Source: an uncultured Bacteroidia bacterium (GTDB lineage: Bacteria > Bacteroidota > Bacteroidia > Bacteroidales > UBA932). From it: a DNA stretch of 64,000 nucleotides. Under the pieces are notes generated by a model. It saw only the letters and a list, made by a program, of their open reading frames with translations, ran no database searches and was not told the origin of the DNA. Made by a program: the position numbers and the translations under genes. Within the stretch, counting starts at the first letter, position 1. Every line of letters starts with the position of its first letter. The stretch is taken from assembly GCA_902780175.1 (NCBI GenBank), contig CACZEU010000004.1, positions 1 through 64,000 of the forward strand. Direction: 5' to 3'. Shown here one piece after another: positions 1-7,460 of this stretch.

Positions 1-125
1 ATCTGCCCATATTCCAAGACCCGCTGAACAACATAGGGAGCATGCAGGTCCAAATCGATATGATACTTGTCGACATCCCAGAAGATGCCGTCCGAAAAGC
101 CCTGTATGCATTCCTGCCTTGACAT
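1..125 (-). CDS. DUF6922-like protein, 5' end only
   Basis: An ATG at 125 on the minus strand opens a reading frame that stays open to the left edge, giving about 41 residues that begin MSRQECIQGF. The motif FWDVD followed by a hydrophobic stretch and QRVLEYG is what I associate with the small DUF6922 family of Bacteroidales, whose members carry an 'FWDVDxxxLD ... RVLExG' core; they are often found beside toxin-antitoxin or nucleotidyltransferase genes. Function is not established. The gene is cut by the window edge, so length and neighbours are unknown. Family assignment rests on a short motif recognised by eye. Confidence 0.5.
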   Translation of the reverse strand, partial: MSRQECIQGFSDGIFWDVDKYHIDLDLHAPYVVQRVLEYGQ

Positions 126-414
126 ATCTGTGCAAAGATATGAAAAAAGTATTACAAACTTGAACCTTGCGCATTGTTTCGGTCCTAAGCAACCAAACCC
201 TCACCCAAGAATAAGGGCCATAGACTTTGCAGGGTATCGTCACCGGCGCGGAAAAACTATAAAAACCCACCCTGGATTCGGAGGCCGCAGGCCGACAGAG
301 GGGATAGCGGCGAAGCAGCGGAAGGGGAACCTTCGGAGCGAAGCGACCAAGCCTCTCCCCCGAGGGGCTTGGGGTGGGGGTAACGTGTGCGGTCCTGCCG
401 CAGCGAAGAAGCAT

Positions 415-441
415 AAAAGCCAGTCAAACTGACTGGCTTTT
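415..441. terminator. Bidirectional hairpin terminator
   Basis: A perfect 12-bp stem (415-426 with 430-441) with a 3-nt AAC loop begins with AAAA and ends with TTTT, so it can terminate transcription in either direction. No clear gene ends next to it on either side. Confidence 0.6.
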
Positions 442-554
442 GCTTCGTAGACTACACAGGTAAATCCTCGAACTTTTTTGAAGATCTCGCTGCTCTTGAC
501 GCGTACTCGCAAAGTATTGAGAATGATATAGATACACTTCCGGATAAGAAGTAA
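416..554 (+). pseudogene. Possible C-terminal remnant of an unknown gene
   Basis: One plus frame stays open from 416 to a TAA at 552-554 without any start codon. Its last 30 or so residues, ending NDIDTLPDKK, have ordinary protein composition with an acidic amphipathic stretch (FFEDLAALDAYSQ). It could be the tail of a truncated gene. The frame runs through the terminator hairpin at 415-441, which argues that only the part after about 445 would be relic coding sequence. I do not recognise a family. Low confidence. Confidence 0.18.
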
Positions 555-628
555 CCTAATCTCTCCCCCTGACAAAATAGACACTTTTTTCTCTTAAATA
601 GCTGGTTCCTAAAAGCACCACTTCCCTA

Positions 629-662
629 CTCCTTGGACATTTGTTCCAAGGAGCTGTTTTTT
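629..662 (+). terminator. Rho-independent terminator
   Basis: A 9-bp stem CTCCTTGGA / TCCAAGGAG (629-637 with 645-653), a 7-nt loop and a run of six T at 657-662 make a standard plus-strand terminator. No intact gene precedes it, so it may mark the end of a lost gene or a small RNA. Confidence 0.65.
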
Positions 663-958
663 GCGTGCTTCGGCAATTCTAAGCGCGAACAGGCAAAGCA
701 TCTCGGCACATAGACCGCATTGAGATTGGCGATGGAGCACTGTCCCCAAAGATTAAGTATTCTCGTGAAAATTTCGCGCCCGCAGTAATTGCCATTGAAT
801 GTGCAACTATTCCTTTACGGAGTCCTGTTTGGATTAGATTGGCTCAAGAATCATTTCGATAAAAGACGAACACGATTCTAAATGGCCTTTTTGGTACTGT
901 AAAAGAAAACGAATCATATAAATATTCCTACCAGATTACTTGAAAGAAAAAAAATTGT

Positions 959-966
959 TAACTTTG
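959..966 (+). promoter_or_regulatory. Bacteroidota -7 box (TAnnTTTG)
   Basis: TAACTTTG matches the Bacteroidota sigma-ABfr -7 consensus TAnnTTTG exactly. A TTG at 940-942 sits near the expected -33 position. Transcription would start near 970 and enter the structured stretch 967-1215 and then the ATPase gene at 1384. Confidence 0.5.
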
Positions 967-1215
967 TGTGTTTGCCATAAGGCAACATACATACAGGAAG
1001 CGTTTAGCTTGTTCCTTAAGCGAATCTGGACAATTCGCGTGTCGTAAGGCACCAAAGTACAATGGGAATGAGGATCAACACTTGCGCCGGCTATTATATG
1101 GGCTCAGCCCACACGATAGCAGGAGTGTGAGCTAAATCTTATTCATTGTACGGCAGTCCAGAGCCCGCTTAGAGTAAGATGCTAATAAGGCCCACACTTC
1201 TTTTTTATTATATCC
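967..1215 (+). ncRNA. Candidate structured RNA or long leader
   Basis: No gene fits here, but pairing is dense. A TTGCC/GGCAA hairpin lies near 971-984 and GCGAAT/ATTCGC at 1020-1025/1033-1038. An 8-bp perfect long-range pair GTACAATG (1057-1064) / CATTGTAC (1144-1151) encloses a GGGC-TCA-GCCC hairpin (about 1100-1110) and a CACAC/GTGTG hairpin. A T-run follows at about 1200-1206 but without a good stem, so it is not a clear terminator. Two more hairpins lie further on: GGGCAC/GTGCCC at 1220-1225/1246-1251 and CGGGTT/AACCCG at 1286-1291/1298-1303. It starts at a good promoter. It may be a stand-alone small RNA or the 5' leader of the ATPase operon. I could not assign a known RNA family. Confidence 0.4.
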
Positions 1216-1383
1216 ATATGGGCACTATGGACGCCAAGCCACACTGTGCCCTGATGACTGTCAATTCAATACGCTCTGTCCTTTTCGGGTTTATTCTAAC
1301 CCGTAGCCAGTTGTTGCTCCTGGCCTTAAATTCCTATGCGCATAATCGTTAATTGACACTTATTGTCATTTAGAGACTATATT

Positions 1384-4077
1384 ATGAAAACAGTTCAACA
1401 ACTCCTGCAAATCACTAAACGGACAGCCGAGTGCTTGGAAAAGATGCCCGTTAGGTCTATTGTGGATTTCGATAATGAAGCGGGGCTGCTGCTTTCAGAT
1501 TTTACGGATGAGTGTTCAGCTGTGCGTGACATGAATCTCCCTCTTTTACAGTTCAACTACAACAATCCGCAGAACAATGAAATTGAAGAGTTCATTAGCC
1601 AGATACGCCACAATGTCAAAAATAAGACTCACGTGGCGTTACTTCCTGATGGGCGATTCACACACGATGAATTTGGATCGCTTGCAATAGAATTCCCTTC
1701 GGTTATGAATTGGCAAAGTGGCAATGAGGGGCAGAACTTTGTGATTACCTATGACAATTCGTCCGAGGACAAGGCGCGCAATCGTCTAAATCAACTAATA
1801 ACCGACATGCTTTTATCTCTTCCAGGGAAAAGCATAAGGCTACACCTTGTTGACTTGACTTATTCTGCCCAGTGTATTTTCCTTACCCGCCATCTTGACA
1901 ATAGCATTTATGGCAAACTGATCAGTTCAAAGAGTGAATGGGAAGGAACGATCAAGGAAATGAGAGCAAAGATGTCTCGGTCTGTTGAGGATTATGGCGA
2001 TGTTGTCTCTTATAACAAAGAGAATAATAAAATCGTTGTCCCTTATGATGTCGTCGTGATAACAGACTATCGAAAGTCGCTCTCATATCTCCAGGATCTG
2101 AGGCCTCTCTTTGAAAACGGAAGAAAGGGTGGAATATACTTCATCTTGATGAACAATGCCGATCATCCCCTTTCCGAATATTCCAACGAATCTCTGCTTT
2201 CCGACCGAATGTTTTATCAAGAAACAGATGTTCGTGACTTCGTTTCATCAAACCCGAACGCATTTGTCAAGTTCACCCCGTTCCTCCAGGAAAAGGCTTT
2301 CGAGAATCCTATCTTCAACTACATCAACGAAGAAGCACTGAAGGATGATACTCCCGACGTGGAAATTGATTACGAGAAGATGCTGTCCGAAGGTTTCCAG
2401 CTTATCGGAAACTCTGCTTCAATTCCTGTCGGGTTCACACCTGATGGCAGGATTATCAATTTCAACCTGGACACCATCAGCGACGTACATAATTTCATTC
2501 TTGGTCAGTCTGGTACCGGAAAATCTGTATTCTTACATAATATCATCCTAGGTGGCATGGCAAAGTACTCACCCCTTGAGTTGCAGTTCTATCTGATGGA
2601 CTTCAAGATTGGTGGAGTAGAATTTAATAGGTATAAAGGCGAGAAACATGTTAAAGCACTGCTTGTAGACAATTCCGACGCACAGATCACTCTTGAAATC
2701 CTCCGTGAGATTGCTAATCGAATGAAGGAACGTGGTAGACTGCTCAGAAAATGCGGTGTCTCCAACATTGTGGAATACAACAAATTGAATCCAAATGACA
2801 GGATGCCCAGGATCGTTTTCGTAGCAGATGAATGCCACGTGATGTTTCCGTCCTCTGATGACAGGAAAAATCTTCGTATCAATACGGAGATTGCCAGCAT
2901 TATGACAAAAATCGCAAAGGAGGGTCGAAGCCAGGGCGTTCATCTGATATTGGCCACGCAGACTCTTGCACAGTCTGAGATCCCCAAAGAGATTCTCAAC
3001 AACATTACGGATTTCTTCCTCCTCAAGTGTGCCCCGACGGACTCCGAGATTCTTGTTTCCGGCTCTTCGGACATCACCGGCAAACTTAAAACGGGGCAGG
3101 TTCTTCATCACGAAGAAACCGATGTAGTATTCAAATCAAATTACCTCCCAACCAAGGAAGCGGTCCGTATCATTGGAGAAATCAACAAGAAAGCAGAGAG
3201 TTTCCCGAGCGATCAATTCTATTTTGTCGGATCCCAGATCTTCAAACTAGATGACAACGTCAAGAATAGCATCGAGAACAAGGGACCTCAGATGGTTCTG
3301 GGGCGTTCTATAGACACGAAGATGTCCGTCGTCTCAATCCCGTTGAAGAATGAATACGCCGACAATTTGATTCTTTTCGGCATCAATGATGAGGGCCAGG
3401 TATCGAGGACTACCATGTCCGCGCTTCGTTCACTGATTGTTTCGACGTCAAGGATGAACCATAGGATAATCGTTATCAACTGCTTATCTGAGGGTAACGA
3501 GAACACCGCCGCTACTCTGGATGATCTTTCCAACGAAGGGGCGATTGAACTTATCGCACCACGAGATTCTGGTATCACCCTTAGGGACCTTGCAAACAAC
3601 ATTAAAAACGAATCTGCTCAACCTACAACCTTATTCATACTTGGCCAGGAAAGATTCAGAGAGTTACGAATGGACAATGCCATCGGGTTTTCAAAGAGTG
3701 AGGCAAAGAAAGCCGATGAGGATAATCCGTTCGGATTTGAAATGATGGATTTCAATAGTGACTCTGAAAGCAACTTCGACACTTACAGAAAGGCATTGGA
3801 GTACATTATTCGAAACGGTGCTGAACAGGGCGTTCACGTTGTATTGCAAATTGACAAGCCAAAACAGCTGCTTTTCGCAGATTATATGCCGCAGAAGGAT
3901 TTCTATAACATGTTCCGGCATTTGGTAATCCTAAAGTGCGATGACAGCATTAATACAGAACTGAACATTTCCGAGGATGTCAATTTCGATAACTTATCTT
4001 CGGATAATGAGCGACTCAGAGCGCTTTACTATGACGACAACAATAATAAATGCAGTATATTCTCACCGTTTGTTTAA
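1384..4077 (+). CDS. FtsK/SpoIIIE-type ATPase, EccC-like
   Basis: About 897 residues. I start at the ATG at 1384 rather than the TTG at 1363 seven codons earlier. Residues 1 to about 350 have no domain I recognise. A P-loop GQSGTGKS lies near residues 373-380, an FtsK-like MDFK follows, Walker B (VFVADE) is near 478-483, and ATQTL lies about 50 residues later, together typical of FtsK/SpoIIIE/EccC hexameric motors. The last 250 residues look like a second ATPase module without a Walker A (ILFGINDEGQ in its place), like the degenerate D2/D3 modules of EccC. It heads a run of small WXG100-like proteins, an FHA protein, PP2C and kinases. That context favours a type VII secretion-like motor over a chromosome-segregation or conjugative ATPase. 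No transmembrane segment was obvious. Confidence 0.8.
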   Translation: MKTVQQLLQITKRTAECLEKMPVRSIVDFDNEAGLLLSDFTDECSAVRDMNLPLLQFNYNNPQNNEIEEFISQIRHNVKNKTHVALLPDGRFTHDEFGSLAIEFPSVMNWQSGNEGQNFVITYDNSSEDKARNRLNQLITDMLLSLPGKSIRLHLVDLTYSAQCIFLTRHLDNSIYGKLISSKSEWEGTIKEMRAKMSRSVEDYGDVVSYNKENNKIVVPYDVVVITDYRKSLSYLQDLRPLFENGRKGGIYFILMNNADHPLSEYSNESLLSDRMFYQETDVRDFVSSNPNAFVKFTPFLQEKAFENPIFNYINEEALKDDTPDVEIDYEKMLSEGFQLIGNSASIPVGFTPDGRIINFNLDTISDVHNFILGQSGTGKSVFLHNIILGGMAKYSPLELQFYLMDFKIGGVEFNRYKGEKHVKALLVDNSDAQITLEILREIANRMKERGRLLRKCGVSNIVEYNKLNPNDRMPRIVFVADECHVMFPSSDDRKNLRINTEIASIMTKIAKEGRSQGVHLILATQTLAQSEIPKEILNNITDFFLLKCAPTDSEILVSGSSDITGKLKTGQVLHHEETDVVFKSNYLPTKEAVRIIGEINKKAESFPSDQFYFVGSQIFKLDDNVKNSIENKGPQMVLGRSIDTKMSVVSIPLKNEYADNLILFGINDEGQVSRTTMSALRSLIVSTSRMNHRIIVINCLSEGNENTAATLDDLSNEGAIELIAPRDSGITLRDLANNIKNESAQPTTLFILGQERFRELRMDNAIGFSKSEAKKADEDNPFGFEMMDFNSDSESNFDTYRKALEYIIRNGAEQGVHVVLQIDKPKQLLFADYMPQKDFYNMFRHLVILKCDDSINTELNISEDVNFDNLSSDNERLRALYYDDNNNKCSIFSPFV

Positions 4078-4096
4078 CATTAATAACCAATAAATT

Positions 4097-4378
4097 ATGG
4101 CAAAAGACGCTGGTGTAAGAAATATTGAGGAACTGGCCCAGTTCGGTCAGCAGATTAAAAAACTCGGCCAGAATATGTATTCGACCATGCAGGAAGCTCA
4201 GAAGCGGATGAATCAAGTCTGCGAAGGGTGGCAGGATACGCAAACTGAGAAATTCAAGGTTCAGTTCGATAAAAGCGTGGTTGATATCCGTAAAATGTCC
4301 GAGCAGTTTTCCGCGTATTCCGACTACATCTCCAAATTAAAGGCTAAACTCGCTGAAGCGAAGAGTTTGAAGATCTGA
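4097..4378 (+). CDS. WXG100-like small helical protein
   Basis: 93 residues, predicted to be almost all helix. The central GWQDTQTEKF puts a tryptophan at position 45, between two helices of similar length, where WXG100/ESAT-6 proteins carry their W-x-G turn; here the third position is Asp, giving W-x-D. Length is typical of the family (about 100). In known systems such proteins form helical-hairpin dimers that are exported by, or bind, an EccC-type ATPase. It lies 19 bp after the ATPase gene and just before another helical protein. Assignment is by size, turn motif and context, not by clear sequence identity. Confidence 0.6.
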   Translation: MAKDAGVRNIEELAQFGQQIKKLGQNMYSTMQEAQKRMNQVCEGWQDTQTEKFKVQFDKSVVDIRKMSEQFSAYSDYISKLKAKLAEAKSLKI

Positions 4379-4382
4379 TCCT

Positions 4383-4862
4383 ATGGGGGAAGACATTAAT
4401 GTCCGAAGCATAAAGCTGCTCGAGTCATATCACAATACCTTCACCGGGTTCTCTTCTGCTGCCCAGCAGAAGATTAACTCATATCTTGCCGTTCTGGAGA
4501 ACTCAGCTAATCAGGCAAATCAGTTGAAGTCTCGTATCCATAGTTTCGCCGAAAGAAGAAAAGCATATCTCAATAAGGCAACGGCGAAAATGGCGGCAGC
4601 TTTTGCTGAACAACCGGTTAATCCCAATCACATTGCTGTTGCTATAAAAAGATTAGAAGGTTGCAAGGATGCCTATGAGACCTCCAAGAAATATGACGAG
4701 AAATGTGACGAAATGGTCAAGAAGATACGCATATTAATTGAGCAGGCGAAGCAGCAAAGTATTAAATATCGCACTGACATTAGTCAAACCGCGGAGCGTG
4801 GAGATTCTTTCCTGAATAACTATATCTCAAAGTTGCAATCTTACTCAGGGCATAATGGATGA
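4383..4862 (+). CDS. Helical protein of the WXG-like cluster, unknown function
   Basis: 159 residues, nearly all helical and rich in Ala, Lys and Gln, with no signal peptide and no membrane segment. It begins only 4 bp after the upstream WXG100-like gene and overlaps the next one by 8 bp, so the three are translated together. It has no W-x-G or W-x-D turn. By analogy with LXG or chaperone partners of type VII substrates it could be an adaptor or a longer substrate, but I do not recognise a family. Confidence 0.5.
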   Translation: MGEDINVRSIKLLESYHNTFTGFSSAAQQKINSYLAVLENSANQANQLKSRIHSFAERRKAYLNKATAKMAAAFAEQPVNPNHIAVAIKRLEGCKDAYETSKKYDEKCDEMVKKIRILIEQAKQQSIKYRTDISQTAERGDSFLNNYISKLQSYSGHNG

Positions 4863-5118
4863 TTTTACGCGACATATCAATGAGATGAACGATTGCCTGC
4901 AAACTTTTCACAAGAACAATCGGATTCTCTCTGACAACTGGAAAGACGATCAGGCCGACCGTTTTACACAATCTGTTTTGTCTAATATGACCAATGCTTC
5001 CCAAGGTTTCATTCAGGGAATGGAGAATGACAAGAATGGGATAGGGGCAATGATTAAGCAAATGGAAGATATGGAGAAGGAGTTAAAACATCTTGAATCA
5101 AAATGGCCTTCACCATAA
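4855..5118 (+). CDS. Second WXG100-like small helical protein
   Basis: 87 residues, two predicted helices around NWKDDQADRF. Trp29 begins another W-x-D turn followed by an aromatic residue seven positions later, the same pattern as in the protein encoded at 4097. It overlaps the upstream gene by 8 bp and lies 16 bp before the FHA gene. A pair of different small W-turn proteins next to an FtsK-like ATPase is the usual arrangement in type VII loci, where they form heterodimers. The family call is tentative because the glycine of WXG is not conserved. Confidence 0.55.
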   Translation: MDDFTRHINEMNDCLQTFHKNNRILSDNWKDDQADRFTQSVLSNMTNASQGFIQGMENDKNGIGAMIKQMEDMEKELKHLESKWPSP

Positions 5119-5134
5119 AATTACAAATTGAGTT

Positions 5135-6307
5135 ATGAACGATACCACAATCTTATACACCGCAAGTCCGGAAGACCTTATCCTCAGAGTCAAGGCCGGG
5201 GATGGTGAAGCAGCAATGCAAATGGGACTCATTTGCCTAAGCGGCCTGGGAGTAAGGCAGGATATGAGCCAGGCGAGTACCTACTTTGCGAAAGCAAAAC
5301 AACTGGGTGTAAAAAACGCAGATGTGTTCATTGCTTACATCCACGAATGTAATGACCGAATGATTAAGGCCATCGAGGCTTATGCCGGGAAAGAGATTCC
5401 AAACAAGAAGGATGATTCCGTCGCGGAAAGAATTGATCGTCGTTTCAAAGCCGTTTGTTCTGAGCGCAAGAAACTGTCCACAATCCTGAAAGATTATGGC
5501 CTCCCGGAATGCCCCTTAAACACTTCGCTCAATAACCTCCTTGAAGATCTCGATTCCAGAAGGAGGTCCTTGACCGATATTAGTTCCATCATCTCATTAT
5601 CAGACACAGATGAACAGTGGAGTTATGATACGGCTTGGCTTCTATTCGAAGAAGGCAACGATGGACTGGCCAGTATGTGGCTTAAGAAGAGTCATCCAGA
5701 TACTGAGGATGAATTGTCAAAACTCCTTCAAAACAAATCGAAAGAGCGTACTGTATTCGATGCGGAAGCAATTGAAATAAAGGGAAACTCTCTTTTGGAT
5801 AAAAGGCCGAAAATCAAGATATTGCCAGAGGCCATATATACATCCGGCGACGTCATTAAGAAAGCTCTTTTGGAATGGAGCCGTGAATGCAATCTGAGGA
5901 AAAAGTCATATCTGGAAGAGCGGAACCGTCTGGAGGAAGAAAGACAAAGAAAGATTGAAGAAGAGCGACGCAAGGCTGAAGAAGAAAAACGGAGAGCCGA
6001 GGAAAAAGCCAGGAAACGTGCTGAGGAAAGGACATTCATTGTCGGCCGATATGGCCGACAGCGGGATGAAATTCTGGACAAGACTGTTAGTCGGCAGCAT
6101 TGCCGCGTTTCGCTTCTTGATGACGGCCTGGTAGAGATTGAGAATCTTAGCAAATCGAATGGCACCGTGATTAATGGCGAGAAAATCGAGAAAGTAAAGG
6201 CATCGATGGATTCCGACTTGAAGATGGGGAACTATATTATAAAAATCCGAGATCTTTTCCCTCCCAGAAAGACCCCCACGGAGCCTGATAAACAAACGAC
6301 CACATAA
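5135..6307 (+). CDS. Sel1-repeat / coiled-coil / FHA-domain protein
   Basis: 390 residues. The N-terminal part (about 20-70) contains Sel1-like helices (AAMQMGLICLSGLGVRQD, then a YFAKA helix), a protein-interaction fold. Residues about 250-300 form a charged coiled coil of EEERR/KAEEE type. The C-terminal 90 residues are an FHA domain: FIVGR opening strand, SRQH near residue 319, and SNGT near 342, which together form the phosphothreonine pocket. FHA domains read pThr made by Ser/Thr kinases; three such kinases and a PP2C phosphatase are encoded just downstream. It is the likely phosphorylation-dependent adaptor of the system. No signal peptide or membrane segment, so cytoplasmic. Confidence 0.85.
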   Translation: MNDTTILYTASPEDLILRVKAGDGEAAMQMGLICLSGLGVRQDMSQASTYFAKAKQLGVKNADVFIAYIHECNDRMIKAIEAYAGKEIPNKKDDSVAERIDRRFKAVCSERKKLSTILKDYGLPECPLNTSLNNLLEDLDSRRRSLTDISSIISLSDTDEQWSYDTAWLLFEEGNDGLASMWLKKSHPDTEDELSKLLQNKSKERTVFDAEAIEIKGNSLLDKRPKIKILPEAIYTSGDVIKKALLEWSRECNLRKKSYLEERNRLEEERQRKIEEERRKAEEEKRRAEEKARKRAEERTFIVGRYGRQRDEILDKTVSRQHCRVSLLDDGLVEIENLSKSNGTVINGEKIEKVKASMDSDLKMGNYIIKIRDLFPPRKTPTEPDKQTTT

Positions 6308-6319
6308 TTGGATTGATAC

Positions 6320-7444
6320 ATGGACATTAAGATCGGTTTACCGCTTTCTTTCAGCGAGATCGGGCAGAAAGACAATCAAGAAGATTTTGTCTTTCCTTCC
6401 CCGACAGAGGTAAAACAAGACGACAGGGTAATCATCCTTTGCGATGGGATGGGCGGGCACTCGCATGGAGAGGTGGCCAGTCGCACAGTTGCAACGGCAC
6501 TCGGGCAGTTTATGAAATGGCACTTTCCATCCGACGGAATCCTGACTAAGGAATTGTTCAATGAGGGCCTAAACTATGCTTATGGGCAACTCAATCTTGT
6601 TGATGACGGAGCGCCCAAAAAGATGGGGACCACTTTGACATTCGTATGCTTCCACAAAGGTGGATGTTTCTGCGCACATATCGGGGACAGCCGCATTTAT
6701 ATTGTCAGACCATCCGAAAGAAGGATCGTCTATCGCTCAGAAGATCACTCGCTTGTGAATGATTTGGTACGGGCCGGGGAACTTACGTCAGAAGAAGCCG
6801 CATCCTATCCGCACAAGAATGTCATAACTCGGGCGATGCAACCGAATCAAGAGAAACCTGCCAAGGCTGAGATTCGCAATATACAGGATATCCAGTCCGG
6901 AGATTATGTTTTCCAGTGTTGTGACGGCATCCTTGAGAATCTCACAGATGATGAATTAGTCGATATTCTCTCTGATCCGGCAACAAATGATGTCCAGAAG
7001 CTTGCTGCAATCAAAAATGTGTGCTTTGGCAGGACAAAAGACAATTTCACCTGCTATTTAACGCCCATTAAGTCTGTTTCACAAGACGTTGACGTTTTTG
7101 AACCGTCAACCCTATCTGCAAAGCACGAATCGGAGGATGATGAACTCGATGCCCCCGCCAACCTTGTTCCAAGTCCTAATAAATCACAGTGTGTTTTATT
7201 CCGCCCGTTGGGTATCAAGGCAAAAGGATGGGTGTGGGGAGTCGTTATTCTTGTGTTGTTGCTACTATTCATTTTGGTTGCGCGCAGTGCTTACAAACGA
7301 GGCCAACAAAGTAAACAAGACAATGTCGAGCAACTAATCTCTCCCGAAAAACAGGATAATCTAAACAGGAGTATTCCCGGTAATGAAAGCAAAGGGGTAT
7401 TATCAAGAAAGACATCCCGACGTCATCGGAACCAACAACAATAA
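6320..7444 (+). CDS. PP2C-type protein Ser/Thr phosphatase, membrane-anchored
   Basis: 374 residues. The PPM/PP2C signature is clear: EDFVF near residue 24, DGMGGHxxGE near 40-49 (metal-binding Asp and Gly), GDSRIYIV near 122, and a late CCDGILENL near 200. After an acidic linker a single transmembrane segment (WVWGVVILVLLLLFILV, about residues 297-313) anchors it, leaving a short basic tail. The catalytic domain is therefore expected on the cytoplasmic side. It is the natural counter-enzyme to the three kinases that follow and to the FHA protein 12 bp upstream. A PP2C + STK + FHA + FtsK-type ATPase set also occurs around some type VI and type VII secretion systems. Confidence 0.9.
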   Translation: MDIKIGLPLSFSEIGQKDNQEDFVFPSPTEVKQDDRVIILCDGMGGHSHGEVASRTVATALGQFMKWHFPSDGILTKELFNEGLNYAYGQLNLVDDGAPKKMGTTLTFVCFHKGGCFCAHIGDSRIYIVRPSERRIVYRSEDHSLVNDLVRAGELTSEEAASYPHKNVITRAMQPNQEKPAKAEIRNIQDIQSGDYVFQCCDGILENLTDDELVDILSDPATNDVQKLAAIKNVCFGRTKDNFTCYLTPIKSVSQDVDVFEPSTLSAKHESEDDELDAPANLVPSPNKSQCVLFRPLGIKAKGWVWGVVILVLLLLFILVARSAYKRGQQSKQDNVEQLISPEKQDNLNRSIPGNESKGVLSRKTSRRHRNQQQ

Positions 7445-7460
7445 CTAATATAAGTCTAAT

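Larger units (their letters stand above)
126..958. other. Gene-poor stretch, about 830 bp
   Basis: No reading frame here looks like a real protein. The frame at 67-432 has low-complexity composition and crosses repetitive purine-rich sequence, and the opposite frame at 240-584 is equally unconvincing. The part around 280-385 is the GC-rich, gene-free type often seen between operons. What can be supported is a palindromic terminator at 415-441, a possible C-terminal gene remnant ending at 554, and a second terminator at 629-662. From 663 to 958 I see nothing that can be named. The stretch reads like a decayed gene end and old mobile-element debris left of the accessory island. Confidence 0.5.

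Noticed and set aside
67..584. Two overlapping frames on opposite strands near the left edge
   Set aside because: Biased, repetitive composition without any protein-like pattern, and they cross a terminator hairpin.
5135..7444. TerY-P type phosphorylation triad
   Set aside because: That triad needs a VWA-domain protein; none is present, and the FHA/Sel1 protein and ATPase fit a secretion-type cluster better.
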